NCBI GenBank assembly: GCA_003243425.1
Contig: QFQP01000025.1
Coordinates: 1-64,000 of the forward strand
Direction of reading: 5' to 3'
DNA: 64,000 bases
Source of the DNA: Archangium gephyra
GTDB taxonomy: Bacteria; Myxococcota; Myxococcia; Myxococcales; Myxococcaceae
The notes beneath the pieces were generated by a model, which worked only from the letters and a program-made list of their open reading frames with translations, made no database searches and was not told the DNA's origin. A program made the translations under genes and the position numbers. The first letter of the stretch is position 1. Every line of letters begins with the position of its first letter. Of this stretch, positions 1 to 12,109 are shown piece after piece.

Positions 1-71
1 CGTTCGTGACCCGCTTCATCCGCGGCCACTTTCCGTTTCGCCGGCTCGGGCGGTCAGGCGATCTGACGTAG
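1..71 (+). CDS. C-terminal end of an unidentified gene (partial)
   Basis: The first bases are open on the + strand in the frame that begins at base 3 and close at a TAG at 69-71. The codons end mostly in G or C, as in the other genes here; the other two + frames lack that bias. This would be about 22 C-terminal codons, ending in GRSGDLT, of a gene that starts before the window. Nothing in the fragment identifies a family. Its stop would face the stop of the decayed gene beginning at 77, so the two would be convergent. The call rests on codon bias alone and is weak. Confidence 0.3.
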   Translation, partial: FVTRFIRGHFPFRRLGRSGDLT

Positions 72-76
72 TAGTG

Positions 77-1380
77 TTAGTTCGTCCCGACCACAAGGCT
101 CAGGTCTCCGCGCTTCAAAGTGGTCTTTGTCACACGCGCCACACTCGGACTCACGCTGCCGAGCAGCGCGTTGACTCCCGAGGGGCATTGAAAGTCCGGA
201 GTTTGAATGTCATAGAAGAGATAAATGTCTGCGCTATCCACCGCATCTCGGATGTCCTGATCCGACATGCCCGAGTAGCGAAGCGATGCATCGGTGATTT
301 GCGCATCGAGAGACTCAAGAGGTAACTCGTAGTGGACGAAAAACAGGTCCGGGCCGCACTTGTTTGCGGGCTCTGTTTTGTGGATATCGCTGATGATCGA
401 CGAATTTGTGCAGCTTGGCGCCGCGGTCTCTTCCTGCCGAAGTGAGACGGGCAGAACATTGCGGGACAGAAAGGTGTTTCCGCAGATGGGCAGGCCAGAC
501 TTGATGTCGTCGCCGGCGCACGCTGACGAATCGTAGTCCATTGATGTCGTAAGGTCGTTGGTCTCTGCGGCGAGTCGAGCGCGGGGCCAGGAAAAGTTCA
601 GCACGGGACAGACGGCGATATCTCTGTTTGGTGTGAGATAGTCCTCATATCCAATCACCGTAACACGAAGCATCCTGCCTGCTCGTTCGTATTCGATTTC
701 CGACCTGCGCGGGTCGATGCTTACGTTCACGCCCCATCGTTCGGTGTGGCGCTTGTTTGTATCGCCGTCTTGTCACGGATTGTTATTGCAAGGGTTGTGG
801 CAGACGACTTCTTGTGGGTCGCGCAACGCTTCGGGAAATCTCTCCGGGAAGCACGTTCGGAACTCAAGCAGGGCGTAATAGTCGTTGAAGTCCCCGCCTC
901 CGTTCTGGAAATAGTCTTCGTAAGCCAGTTGGAGAACAGAGTTCCACATGAACTTGCCACGCACGGGCGATGTGGGAAGGGTGGGGTAAGAAATGGTTGG
1001 ATCCCAGTTTGGCATTTCGTCCAATTGCAATCGCCAGTATAGCGAAGACAGTCTTGGTTGGGAGCCCGGAACTCTCCCGCTGAGCCGGTGGAGAATTGCG
1101 GCCACCAAATGTCCTGCGGAATTGTGATGTTGGCAGATGCATTGATGGGATTGAGAAGATCGCCCAGGGCGACCAAGTCTGCGGCAGCGCCTTGGGAGTA
1201 GAGATAGTGAGAATACACCTCGGTTTCGTAGCAACTGTTGTTGTAGATATCGATCTGCGTGTTGAGGAGCCCCGGTCTCCATGGCGCAACTTCGGCTGTT
1301 AGCGGTATGCAGGTTTGTGCGTCGGCACGGAGAGCAGCGAGAGTTGCCCCAACAACAACCACCATCCAATTGATCCGCAT
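77..1380 (-). pseudogene. Decayed secreted protein gene, one frameshift and one in-frame stop
   Basis: The ATG at 1380 has a GGAG Shine-Dalgarno seven bases upstream and opens a signal peptide (hydrophobic to about residue 21, ending ALRADAQ). The Cys- and Asn-rich mature part reads well to about residue 121, near base 1015. There the good reading passes into the next frame; one extra A in the AAA run at 1015-1017 would join the two smoothly (…NWTK|MPNWDP…). That frame continues to a TGA at 773-775, and then in the same frame, from 772 to the TAA at 77-79, for about 230 more codons. Repaired, it would encode roughly 434 residues. I recognise no family. Base composition is near 50% G+C, well below the neighbours. 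It could be a real pseudogene, or a live gene with two assembly errors. Confidence 0.55.
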
Positions 1381-1557
1381 GAAAACGCTCCGTTGTGAAT
1401 GTGCAGGGCGTTCTCAGTTCATTTCGTGCTGAGGCGGAAGCCCTTGAATGCGATTTTGCACGAATGTTGCGAATGTCAGTGCAAGTGCGTGCTGCATCCA
1501 AGTCGTACGAAGTATTGAGGATGTGAAATCAGCTCTCGGTTTCCCCGAACTTCGGGC

Positions 1558-2214
1558 TCACTCGACCTTGAATTCGATCTCGTGCTCGCTCGACGCGGTG
1601 AGCACCGAGCCCGGCGCGCCGCCTTCGAGCTGAATCTCGTTGCTGCGCTGCACGCGCACCTTCTCTTTGTCGTCGACGCGCAGGTCGTTGGGCGGCACCA
1701 CGAACTCGAGCGACCCGCGCACCGCGGTCTTCTCGATGTCGGCCTTGTCGAAGCGCACGCGGGTGTCCTGCGCCACGGTGCCGAACTCGTCGCGCCAGCG
1801 CACCACGAGCGGAACGTTGTCGGCGCGGCGGAACGTCGAGTCGGCGATGGGGTTGGTGATGAGCGTGGCGCCCGGCACGTCGATGGCGCCGTCGAGCCAG
1901 TCGTCACCGCGCACCACCTCGAGCCGCACGCCCGGCACCCAGGTGAACGAATCGAGCCGGAACTCTTCGCGATCTTCGTCCCAGGGGATCAACGTGCGCC
2001 CCAGCGTGCCGCCTCGAATCGCGACCTCGGCCTCGCGCATCGCCTCGCCGCGCTCCGAACCGCCGCGCACCGTCACCCGGGCGCGGCTGCCGTTGAAGCT
2101 GCCGTCTCCGGACATGTGGGCGACGACGTACAGCGTCTTGCTGCCGCCGCCGGGCGACGAAAACCCACATGCCGACACACACATCGCGAACAGGGCCAGC
2201 GCGCAGCGAGTCAT
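1558..2214 (-). CDS. Putative lipoprotein of unknown function
   Basis: 218 residues from the ATG at 2214, chosen because it places a lipoprotein signal directly at the N-terminus: MTRCALALFAMCVSACGF, with lipobox VSAC. An upstream in-frame ATG at 2292 would put 26 charged residues before the signal and overlap the divergent gene at 2280. The mature part is acidic and looks beta-rich (alternating strands such as KTLYVVAHM and RARVTVRGG), which suggests an Ig-like or carbohydrate-binding fold, but I cannot assign a family. It is divergently transcribed from the next gene, with 65 bases between starts, so the two may share a regulatory region. Confidence 0.7.
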   Translation of the reverse strand: MTRCALALFAMCVSACGFSSPGGGSKTLYVVAHMSGDGSFNGSRARVTVRGGSERGEAMREAEVAIRGGTLGRTLIPWDEDREEFRLDSFTWVPGVRLEVVRGDDWLDGAIDVPGATLITNPIADSTFRRADNVPLVVRWRDEFGTVAQDTRVRFDKADIEKTAVRGSLEFVVPPNDLRVDDKEKVRVQRSNEIQLEGGAPGSVLTASSEHEIEFKVE

Positions 2215-2279
2215 GAACGTGTCGTACGGCGAAGCGAGCCACTGGGCCATTTTTTCGTGGCAAAGTACCGAACGCTCCG

Positions 2280-3071
2280 ATGTCCAAGCCAAAGCCTCCC
2301 GGCGACGAGACCATCAAGAATCACCCGGCGTTTTCGCAGGGCGTTACCGACTCGTACGTGGGCCGCATGAAGGTCTCGTTGAGCGATCTGAAGAAGATCG
2401 CCGAGGCCGCGCCGGAGGTCAGCCAGGGGCCGTGGCGCGAGCGTGCGTACCAGGCGCGTTCGGTGATGGATCGGCAGGAGATCAACCAGACGCTGCTGGC
2501 GGCGCTGCGTACCGTGCTGGGCAACGCCAATCACCCGCGCACGGCCTTCGACGCGCTGAAGACCGCGTGGTTCCCCGCGCTCCGGCAGGCCGTCGAGCAG
2601 GCCGGCGGTGACGGCATCGACGTGTGGATCTACGGGTTGTTTTCGCCGCCGGTGCGGGTGCCGAAGCAGCCGCTCTTCAGCGACATCGCCGAGGCGCTCA
2701 TCCGGCTCCGCACCGCGCGCGACCTCGGCATGTTCGAAGAAGAGGGCCTGAAGATCGTCGACCGCATCGACACCGCGCTCTCCGACCCCGCGCGCGTGAA
2801 GATCTCCTTCAAGCAGATGGAGAAGGAGCTCGAAGGAAAGCTGGAGGTCGACGAGGTGCTCGCCGTGCGCGGCAGCGCCGACGACGAGCTCAGCCGACGC
2901 CTGCACGAGATCGGCGGCGGCATGGAGAAGCTGCGCGACGAGATCCGCGGCTCGGGCAAGCAGCCCTCGGGCATCTTCGCCAACTTCGTGCGGCTCAAGT
3001 ACGAGCTGAAGCTGCTCGATCTCGAGATGAAGCGACGTTCTGGATCGCTTCAGTCGCGCAGCTCGTTCTGA
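2280..3071 (+). CDS. Conserved-looking cytoplasmic protein of unknown function
   Basis: 263 residues, no signal peptide or membrane segment, rich in Lys, Glu and Arg and probably mostly helical. The C-terminal third (from about residue 170, KISFKQMEKELEGK onward) is highly charged with heptad-like leucines and may form a coiled coil. Third-position G+C bias is strong along the whole frame, so it is a real gene. It ends 47 bases before dnaE on the same strand and could be cotranscribed with it. I do not recognise the family and see no catalytic motif. Confidence 0.7.
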   Translation: MSKPKPPGDETIKNHPAFSQGVTDSYVGRMKVSLSDLKKIAEAAPEVSQGPWRERAYQARSVMDRQEINQTLLAALRTVLGNANHPRTAFDALKTAWFPALRQAVEQAGGDGIDVWIYGLFSPPVRVPKQPLFSDIAEALIRLRTARDLGMFEEEGLKIVDRIDTALSDPARVKISFKQMEKELEGKLEVDEVLAVRGSADDELSRRLHEIGGGMEKLRDEIRGSGKQPSGIFANFVRLKYELKLLDLEMKRRSGSLQSRSSF

Positions 3072-3118
3072 CCTTTTGTCGCATTGATCGAAATCGCCGA
3101 GTGCGGTGAAAGACGCGC

Positions 3119-6703
<3,585 letters not shown>

Positions 6704-6744
6704 AATCCGAGGGCCTCTGCTTCAACGTCGCGGGTCAGCGCTCC

Positions 6745-7395
6745 ATGATCCGCACGTTCATCGTGATGCTGCTGCTCTCCGGTTGCGCGCCTGTCATCGC
6801 CTCGGCGACCGGTGGCCCTTCGGTCACCGTCAAGCAGCGCCGGCTGGTGGTCGATGGCGCCGACTGGTTCGAGGTGCACGACCTGCGGCAGCAGTTTCTC
6901 CGCACCCTGCAGGTGATGAAGGACGGTCGGCTGTTGCTGCAGGTGAGTGATCTGAAGTCGTCAGGTCACCTCATCACCGTGCAGCTGGCGAGCGGCCGCA
7001 TGTTCGAGGCGCGCAGCGACGAGCCGCCGGAAGCCTTCGTATCGGGGATGATCCGCGACGGCGTGCTCAAGCCTGATGGCACCGTCGACGAGCTCGCCTT
7101 CCGTGCCTACGCGAAGAAGATCGGGGCGAACTCCGAGCACCTGGGCGACTGGGACCGCATGCAGAAGCTGGTGATCGTGAACCGGCACCCACGAACCGTG
7201 CGCTTCACGCTTCAGCAGCGGCAGCTCGAGGGCAACGACGTCGAAGCAGTGCGCGAAGTTGGCCCGCAAGCGTCAGGAAGCATGACCGTGCTCACCGGTG
7301 ACGTGTTGTGCATCGCCGGCACCCAGACCTGCATCACCGTCGAACGCGGCCTCAAGTCACTCGTCATTTCACTCGACGGTTTGCGCTTCGAATGA
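6745..7395 (+). CDS. Putative lipoprotein of unknown function
   Basis: 216 residues with a short lipoprotein signal, MIRTFIVMLLLSGCAP (lipobox LSGC), 41 bases after dnaE. The mature part alternates polar and hydrophobic residues in a beta-rich pattern. It contains a helix (residues about 115-135, ELAFRAYAKKIGANSEHLG), a stretch resembling a strand-rich binding domain near HPRTVRFTLQQRQ, and a Cys pair in VLCIAGTQTCITV that could form a disulphide. No family recognised. The export signal and position suggest a periplasmic or outer-membrane protein; its link to dnaE is probably only positional. Confidence 0.65.
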   Translation: MIRTFIVMLLLSGCAPVIASATGGPSVTVKQRRLVVDGADWFEVHDLRQQFLRTLQVMKDGRLLLQVSDLKSSGHLITVQLASGRMFEARSDEPPEAFVSGMIRDGVLKPDGTVDELAFRAYAKKIGANSEHLGDWDRMQKLVIVNRHPRTVRFTLQQRQLEGNDVEAVREVGPQASGSMTVLTGDVLCIAGTQTCITVERGLKSLVISLDGLRFE

Positions 7396-7442
7396 GTGAC
7401 GTTCATGGCCTGACATGGTTTCGCGTGGTTAAACCATGGGCG

Positions 7443-8456
7443 ATGAGCTCGAAAACGCTGCGCTCCGTCGTGTTGATGCTCTCGTTGTTGCCCGCTCTGG
7501 CGTTCGCTGAAGACGCGAAGGCCAGGGCTGCGCGCGAAGAGCTCGAGCGCGAACTGCAGGGCATGGTCGGCAAGGTGCCGACGCGCGTTCGCATTGAATA
7601 CGCGGAGGTCGACGACCCGAACTACGTGCTGCAGGAAGCGGTGTTCGAGCTCGACGGGAAGGGCCTGCTCTCGCCGCCGCCCGGTGCATTGTCGATGGCC
7701 GACGAGAAGATCCTGGTGTGGCAGGGCGACGTGACGCCCGGCAAGCACGTGGTCACGGTGCGGCTCAAGTACAAGAACACCGCGAGCCCCATCGTCGCTG
7801 CGGAGGGCGGTCGCGAGTGGACGTTGAGCGGCGACCGTTCGTTCGAACAGCAGGCCGGCATCGAGGTGTTCGTGCTGGCGAAGACCATCGTCGACCCCAA
7901 AGCGGTCGCGGTGGAGAAGCGGTTGACGCTCAGCCTTCCAGCCTCGCCGAAGATGATCGCCAAGCTCGACGACGGCAGCATTCCCAATGCGCCTCCGAAG
8001 CCGGTGCTCGACGCGGGCCCGACTGCCGAAGAGCTGGCAGCAGCGAAGAAGGCCGAAGAAGACGAGAAGAAGCGGCTCGCGACTGAAGCGGCGGCTGCAG
8101 AGGCGAAGCGCAAGGCTGACGAAGCGGCTGAAGCAAAGCTCGCCGCGACGAACGCGCCCACGAACGCGCCCACGAACACGCCCACGAAGACGCCCACCTC
8201 GGAACCTACGGCGCGGCCCGTACCCGTCGCTCCGAGCCCCGTGGCGGCTGCCGAACCTGTCGTCGTCGACGCAGGTGCGCCCGTCGCCGTGGCGCCCCCG
8301 CCGGTCGTCGACGCGGGTGTACCCCTTGCGGACACTCCGCCTGATGAAGAAGGTTCGTTCCCCTGGATCGTCGTCGTCATCGGCGGCGCGATTGGTGTCA
8401 TCGTTGCGATCGTCATCGCCCGTCGCCGGAGCCGGCCGCCGACGCTGCATGACTGA
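7443..8456 (+). CDS. Exported protein with Ala/Pro/Thr-rich stalk and C-terminal membrane anchor
   Basis: 337 residues from the ATG at 7443, which gives a clean signal peptide (SVVLMLSLLPALAFA, cleavage near 22-23). In-frame codons farther upstream add basic residues and overlap the preceding gene. Residues about 25-180 form a beta-rich domain of unknown family. A helical Lys/Glu/Ala region follows (about 195-235), then a Thr-Asn-Ala-Pro tandem repeat and a Pro/Ala/Val-rich stretch with two VVDAG motifs. A single C-terminal transmembrane helix (WIVVVIGGAIGVIVAIVIA) ends in RRRSRPP, so the tail is cytoplasmic. The layout, domain-stalk-anchor, suggests a surface-exposed inner-membrane protein. 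Eleven bases separate it from the next gene, a likely operon partner. Confidence 0.7.
   Translation: MSSKTLRSVVLMLSLLPALAFAEDAKARAAREELERELQGMVGKVPTRVRIEYAEVDDPNYVLQEAVFELDGKGLLSPPPGALSMADEKILVWQGDVTPGKHVVTVRLKYKNTASPIVAAEGGREWTLSGDRSFEQQAGIEVFVLAKTIVDPKAVAVEKRLTLSLPASPKMIAKLDDGSIPNAPPKPVLDAGPTAEELAAAKKAEEDEKKRLATEAAAAEAKRKADEAAEAKLAATNAPTNAPTNTPTKTPTSEPTARPVPVAPSPVAAAEPVVVDAGAPVAVAPPPVVDAGVPLADTPPDEEGSFPWIVVVIGGAIGVIVAIVIARRRSRPPTLHD
8148..8195 (+). repeat. Four tandem 12-bp units coding Thr-Asn/Lys-x-Pro
   Basis: Four consecutive copies of a 12-base unit, ACGAACGCGCCC, the last two changed to ACGAACACGCCC and ACGAAGACGCCC. They lie in frame in the exported protein at 7443-8456 and encode TNAP, TNAP, TNTP and TKTP in its stalk. 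Copy number could vary by slippage without breaking the frame. Confidence 0.85.
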
Positions 8457-8467
8457 GTGGAGTTGAT

Positions 8468-9622
8468 TTGAGGTTGTCGAAATACGCAGTTCTGGTGGCG
8501 GCGCTGTTCATCGGGTGTGAGCCGCCGCCCGTCGTCTCGCCGGACGGTTCGATCATCGAAGAAGACGCAGGCGTCATCGACGCCGGGTCGCTCGACGCAG
8601 GTGAGGGTGACGATGGCGGCCTGGGCGATGCGGGCCAGCCCGACGCAGGTCCCGGAGACTCGGGCGTCGTCGATTCGGGCGTTGTCGATTCCGGCGTTCC
8701 GGATGCGGGCGTATTTGATTCCGGCGTGCCCGACGCTGGCGTTCCTGACGCGGGCGTTCCCGACGCAGGCGGCTTCGATGCAGGCGTCGTCGACTCCGGC
8801 GTGCCACTCACGGGGTGCCCGGTGCCGACCGGTGTGGAAGCGCCGTTCGTGCTCCGCGCCATGGCCGCGAACCTCACGAGTGGCAACTTCCAGAACTACG
8901 ACCTCGGTCACGGCACGCGCATCATGCAGGGCGCCCAGCCCGACATCGTCATGATCCAGGAGTTCAAGTTCGGCGCGAACAACGCGGCCGCGCTCGATCA
9001 ATACGTCGCCGACAACTTCGGCGCCGGGTTCACGTGGTGGCGCGGCGTCGGCAACATCCCCAACGGCGTCATCAGCCGGTGGCCCATCGTGGCGTCGGGT
9101 GAGTGGAACGGTGAAGCGCCCGATCGTGAGCTGACCTGGGCGAAGATCGATCTCCCCGGGCCCAACGACGTCTTCGTGATCTCGGTGCATTTCCTCACGT
9201 CGAACGCCGGAGATCGGAACCTCGATGCGCGCACCATCGTGCAGCGGCTCGACGGTGGCGTCTCTCCATACGACTACGTGCTGCTCGGCGGCGACTTCAA
9301 CACCAACGCGTTCAGTGAAGTGGCGTTCACCACGCTCGCCTCACGCTTCAAGACGAGCGGTCCGCACGCGGCCGATCAGAGCGGCAACACCGGCACCAAC
9401 CGCAATCGTGACAAGCCGTACGATCACGTCTTCGCCTCACCGTGTCTCGCCGCGACGCAGGTTCCGACGGTGCTGGGAACCAGCACCTTCATGAACGGTG
9501 CGGTGATCGACACACGCGTCTATTCGCCGCTCTCCGACATCGCCCCGGCGCAGTTCGGCGACTCGAACTCGACCAACATGCAGCACATGGGCGTGGTGAA
9601 GGACTTCCTCATCTCGCCGTGA
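8468..9622 (+). CDS. Lipoprotein with Asp-Ala-Gly linker and endonuclease/exonuclease/phosphatase-like domain
   Basis: 384 residues from a TTG at 8468, preceded by GGAG five bases upstream; TTG at 8474 is an alternative. The signal ends in LFIGCEPP, a lipoprotein box. Residues about 32-113 are a low-complexity Asp-Ala/Ser-Gly linker. The C-terminal 260 residues match the EEP superfamily: MAANLTSGN near the start, PDIVMIQEFK (catalytic Glu strand), SVHFLTSN, LLGGDFNTNAF (GDFN motif) and YDHVFAS near the end. Members hydrolyse phosphodiester or phosphomonoester bonds; the substrate cannot be told here. The linker would hold the enzyme away from the membrane. Its stop overlaps the 3' end of the convergent comEC by 14 bases. 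Confidence 0.85.
   Translation: MRLSKYAVLVAALFIGCEPPPVVSPDGSIIEEDAGVIDAGSLDAGEGDDGGLGDAGQPDAGPGDSGVVDSGVVDSGVPDAGVFDSGVPDAGVPDAGVPDAGGFDAGVVDSGVPLTGCPVPTGVEAPFVLRAMAANLTSGNFQNYDLGHGTRIMQGAQPDIVMIQEFKFGANNAAALDQYVADNFGAGFTWWRGVGNIPNGVISRWPIVASGEWNGEAPDRELTWAKIDLPGPNDVFVISVHFLTSNAGDRNLDARTIVQRLDGGVSPYDYVLLGGDFNTNAFSEVAFTTLASRFKTSGPHAADQSGNTGTNRNRDKPYDHVFASPCLAATQVPTVLGTSTFMNGAVIDTRVYSPLSDIAPAQFGDSNSTNMQHMGVVKDFLISP
8642..8806 (+). repeat. Eleven 15-bp units coding a D-[AS]-G-x-x pentapeptide
   Basis: Eleven in-frame 15-base units encode pentapeptides starting with Asp at residues 59, 64, 69 and so on to 109 of the EEP lipoprotein, mostly DAGVP or DSGVV. The bases have drifted between units at third positions, so the array is old or selected at the protein level. 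Less regular DAG motifs extend it to residue 33. Confidence 0.85.
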
Positions 9623-11972
9623 GCCGTTCGTTTTCGAAGAACGTCTCGACCGTTACGTCGCGGCCATCGCTGGTGAAGGTGATGGCGCCGTCGAGATCCG
9701 TGCGGTGACAGGCGGCTCCCGCGGCTTCCCAGCGTCGCACCACGTCGGCGCGCGGGAAGTCGAAGCGGTTGTCCCGGCCCACACAGAACACCACGTGCTT
9801 CGGCCTGGTGGCGTTCACGAAGCGCTCCGTCGAGCTGGTGTCGCTGCCGTGATGCGGCGCCTTCATCACCGTGACCGGGCTGGCGTTCAGCGCGGCCTCA
9901 CCTGCGGCTTCGATGTCGCCGGTGAGCAGAAACGTCACCTCGCCATGACGCAGTCGCAGCACCAGCGAGCGGTCGTTCTCGTCGACCAGTTCGTGCATGT
10001 CACGCGGAGGCCCCAGCACTTCGATGGTCGCGTCTCCGAGGTCGAACGGCGCGGAGCCGGCCGCGCGTTCTTCCACCTGCGCGCCGTCAGCCGCCGCGAG
10101 CAGGGCGTCGACCAGTTCGCCCTCCTCACTCTCTGCGTGCAGCCACAGCCGCTTCGTCGGCACCTCGTCGAGCACGGTGACGAGGCCGAGCCCGTGATCG
10201 GGGTGCGCGTGCGTGAGCGCGACCAGCTCGAACGAGTCGATTCGTCGTTGGCGCAGGAACGGCAACACCACACGGCGCCCGGGGTCAGCGCCATTGGGGA
10301 CGCCCCCCGCGTCGATGAGCGCGTGGTGGCCGGCAGCGCTCACGACGATCGCGTCTCCGTGGCCGACAGCGAGGAACGTGACGGTGAGCGGACGTTGCGG
10401 TGGCCCTGCGAGATGAGCGAGCAGGGCGATCGGCGCGGCGAGCGCGAGCCAGCGCCATCGACCCTTCATGAGCACCAGCGCCGCGAGGCCGAGCCACCAG
10501 AACAGCAGCAGCAGGGTCGAAGGCGCCGCCAGCGTGCCGGTCGCGAAGGGCAGGTCGCCGAAGAACTCGGCGATGGCGATGAACGCCCGCGAGAGTTGAA
10601 CGCCCAGCCACAGCACCGGGGTCGAGAGCCACGGCGAGACGAGGTGCACCCCCGCGCCTCCAGCCGCGATCAAGGTGAGCAGGCCTGACATCGGCAGCGT
10701 CACCACGTTCGACACCAACCCCGCGAAGCTCACGCGTTGAAAGGCCGCCGCGATGATGGGCGCCGACGTCAACGTGACCGCCACGCTGGCCGCGAAGGTC
10801 TGCAGCGCAGCCTCTCGCCACCGTCGCCAGCGAAGGGACCAGCCAGCCTGCGTGGCGGGTGACGGCGAGCTCACCGGAATCGCCGCGCGCACCGTCGGGG
10901 CCAGCAACACCAATGACAACACCGCGACGAACGAGAGCTGCACCGAGAGATCGAAAGGCGCCGGGGGATCGACGGCCATCATTCCGAGCAACGCGACGAA
11001 CACCGCGTTGAGCGCGTCGCTGCGTCGCCGCAGCACCCAGGCGCCCAGCACCAGCGAACACATGAGGCCCGACCGCACCGCCGGCGCCTGCCAGCCCGTG
11101 AACAGCACGTAGGCCCACACCATCGGCAACGCGAGAGGCGCTGCCCACGCGCGTGGATCGCTCCGGCGGAACCAGTTACGGCGCGACAACAGCCAGCGCA
11201 TGGCCGCGAACAACGCGAACGCCAACGCCGCCACGTGCAGGCCGCTCACCGACAGCACGTGCGCGAGGCCGCTGCGCGCGAACGTGTCTTCCAGCTCGTC
11301 ACCCAGCTCTGCGCGTTCGCCTGCCGAGAGCGTCAGCAACAAGGCTGCGGCTTCTCGAGAGGAACCCGCGATCGCGAACGTGTCTCGAGACAGCGCGCGG
11401 TGGCGCGTCTGCAACCACCGTCGCCAGGGCGAGGGCGCCGACGACGCCACGAGACTCTCGGCCCTCACATGCGCGGTGACGGGCTGGCCACGTCGCCATG
11501 CCCAGACCGAGCGGCTCCACTCACCGGGATTCGAGGCCGGCTGCACCCACTTGAACGTCGCCACGCCGCGGAAGCGTTGACCGGCCAGCAGCTCATTCTG
11601 TCCGTCGACCGAAAACGCGGCGCGGAAGCGCTTCGGCACGCCGTCCACCGCGGTCACCTGCGCCCATAAGCCGTGGGCCGTGACGCGCTCGACCTCGGCG
11701 TCGAAGCTCGCTGGCTGGCCGATGGGTGGCGCAGCCACGTCGCAGTGCAGCTCCGCGAGGCAACCCCCGACGAACACTGCGCCCGACAGCCCGAGCAGCA
11801 CCCCACCCACCGCGCGGCCTCGCCAGAATGCGAGGCCCAGGCTCAGCGCGGCAGCTGTGGCCCAGAGCCACCACGGCACCGCCAGCAACGGCCCGACCAC
11901 CACGCCCAGCAACACCGAACACACCGGAAACACTGCCGGGCGATTGCCCAGCGACCACCACGACCAACCCAT
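9609..11972 (-). CDS. comEC: ComEC/Rec2-family DNA uptake channel
   Basis: 787 residues from the ATG at 11972, which has a GGAGGT ribosome site just upstream; an in-frame start at 12023 has none. The N-terminal part has two to three hydrophobic segments and a soluble OB-like region (about 75-150). The central Competence domain starts near 190 and holds the typical ARSGLAHVLSVSGLHVA motif plus many membrane helices. The C-terminal 260 residues are a metallo-beta-lactamase-like domain with THAHPDHGLGL, GDIEAAGE and KAPHHGSDTSS. ComEC forms the inner-membrane channel for single-stranded DNA in natural transformation. No other competence genes are nearby. It is divergent from cdnL. Confidence 0.93.
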   Translation of the reverse strand: MGWSWWSLGNRPAVFPVCSVLLGVVVGPLLAVPWWLWATAAALSLGLAFWRGRAVGGVLLGLSGAVFVGGCLAELHCDVAAPPIGQPASFDAEVERVTAHGLWAQVTAVDGVPKRFRAAFSVDGQNELLAGQRFRGVATFKWVQPASNPGEWSRSVWAWRRGQPVTAHVRAESLVASSAPSPWRRWLQTRHRALSRDTFAIAGSSREAAALLLTLSAGERAELGDELEDTFARSGLAHVLSVSGLHVAALAFALFAAMRWLLSRRNWFRRSDPRAWAAPLALPMVWAYVLFTGWQAPAVRSGLMCSLVLGAWVLRRRSDALNAVFVALLGMMAVDPPAPFDLSVQLSFVAVLSLVLLAPTVRAAIPVSSPSPATQAGWSLRWRRWREAALQTFAASVAVTLTSAPIIAAAFQRVSFAGLVSNVVTLPMSGLLTLIAAGGAGVHLVSPWLSTPVLWLGVQLSRAFIAIAEFFGDLPFATGTLAAPSTLLLLFWWLGLAALVLMKGRWRWLALAAPIALLAHLAGPPQRPLTVTFLAVGHGDAIVVSAAGHHALIDAGGVPNGADPGRRVVLPFLRQRRIDSFELVALTHAHPDHGLGLVTVLDEVPTKRLWLHAESEEGELVDALLAAADGAQVEERAAGSAPFDLGDATIEVLGPPRDMHELVDENDRSLVLRLRHGEVTFLLTGDIEAAGEAALNASPVTVMKAPHHGSDTSSTERFVNATRPKHVVFCVGRDNRFDFPRADVVRRWEAAGAACHRTDLDGAITFTSDGRDVTVETFFENERLTAR

Positions 11973-11976
11973 ACCC

Positions 11977-11982
11977 ACCTCC
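11977..11982 (-). promoter_or_regulatory. Ribosome binding site deciding the comEC start
   Basis: On the minus strand GGAGGT lies four bases before the ATG at 11972, inside a longer purine-rich AGGTGGGTGGAGGTGGGT stretch. This is far stronger than anything before the in-frame codon at 12023 and fixes the start. Confidence 0.6.
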
Positions 11983-12109
11983 ACCCACCTGACAGCGTGG
12001 GAGATGTGGGGCCGTACAGTCAAACTGCTGCGAACTGTTAAAGGTGTTGACTTTGCGCGTTCAAGAAGGCATGGGCCTCAACTCTCACGCGCAGTTACAG
12101 AAGGTGACG

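Noticed and set aside
773..775. In-frame TGA read as selenocysteine
   Set aside because: No known selenoprotein family, no clear hairpin right after the codon, and a separate frameshift in the same gene points to decay.
8468..9622. DAG array as a collagen-like or RTX repeat
   Set aside because: Unit length is five, not three or nine, and the glycine spacing does not fit collagen (GxY) or RTX (GGxGxDxxx).
12047..12052. TTGACT as the -35 box of cdnL
   Set aside because: No acceptable -10 hexamer lies 16-18 bases downstream.
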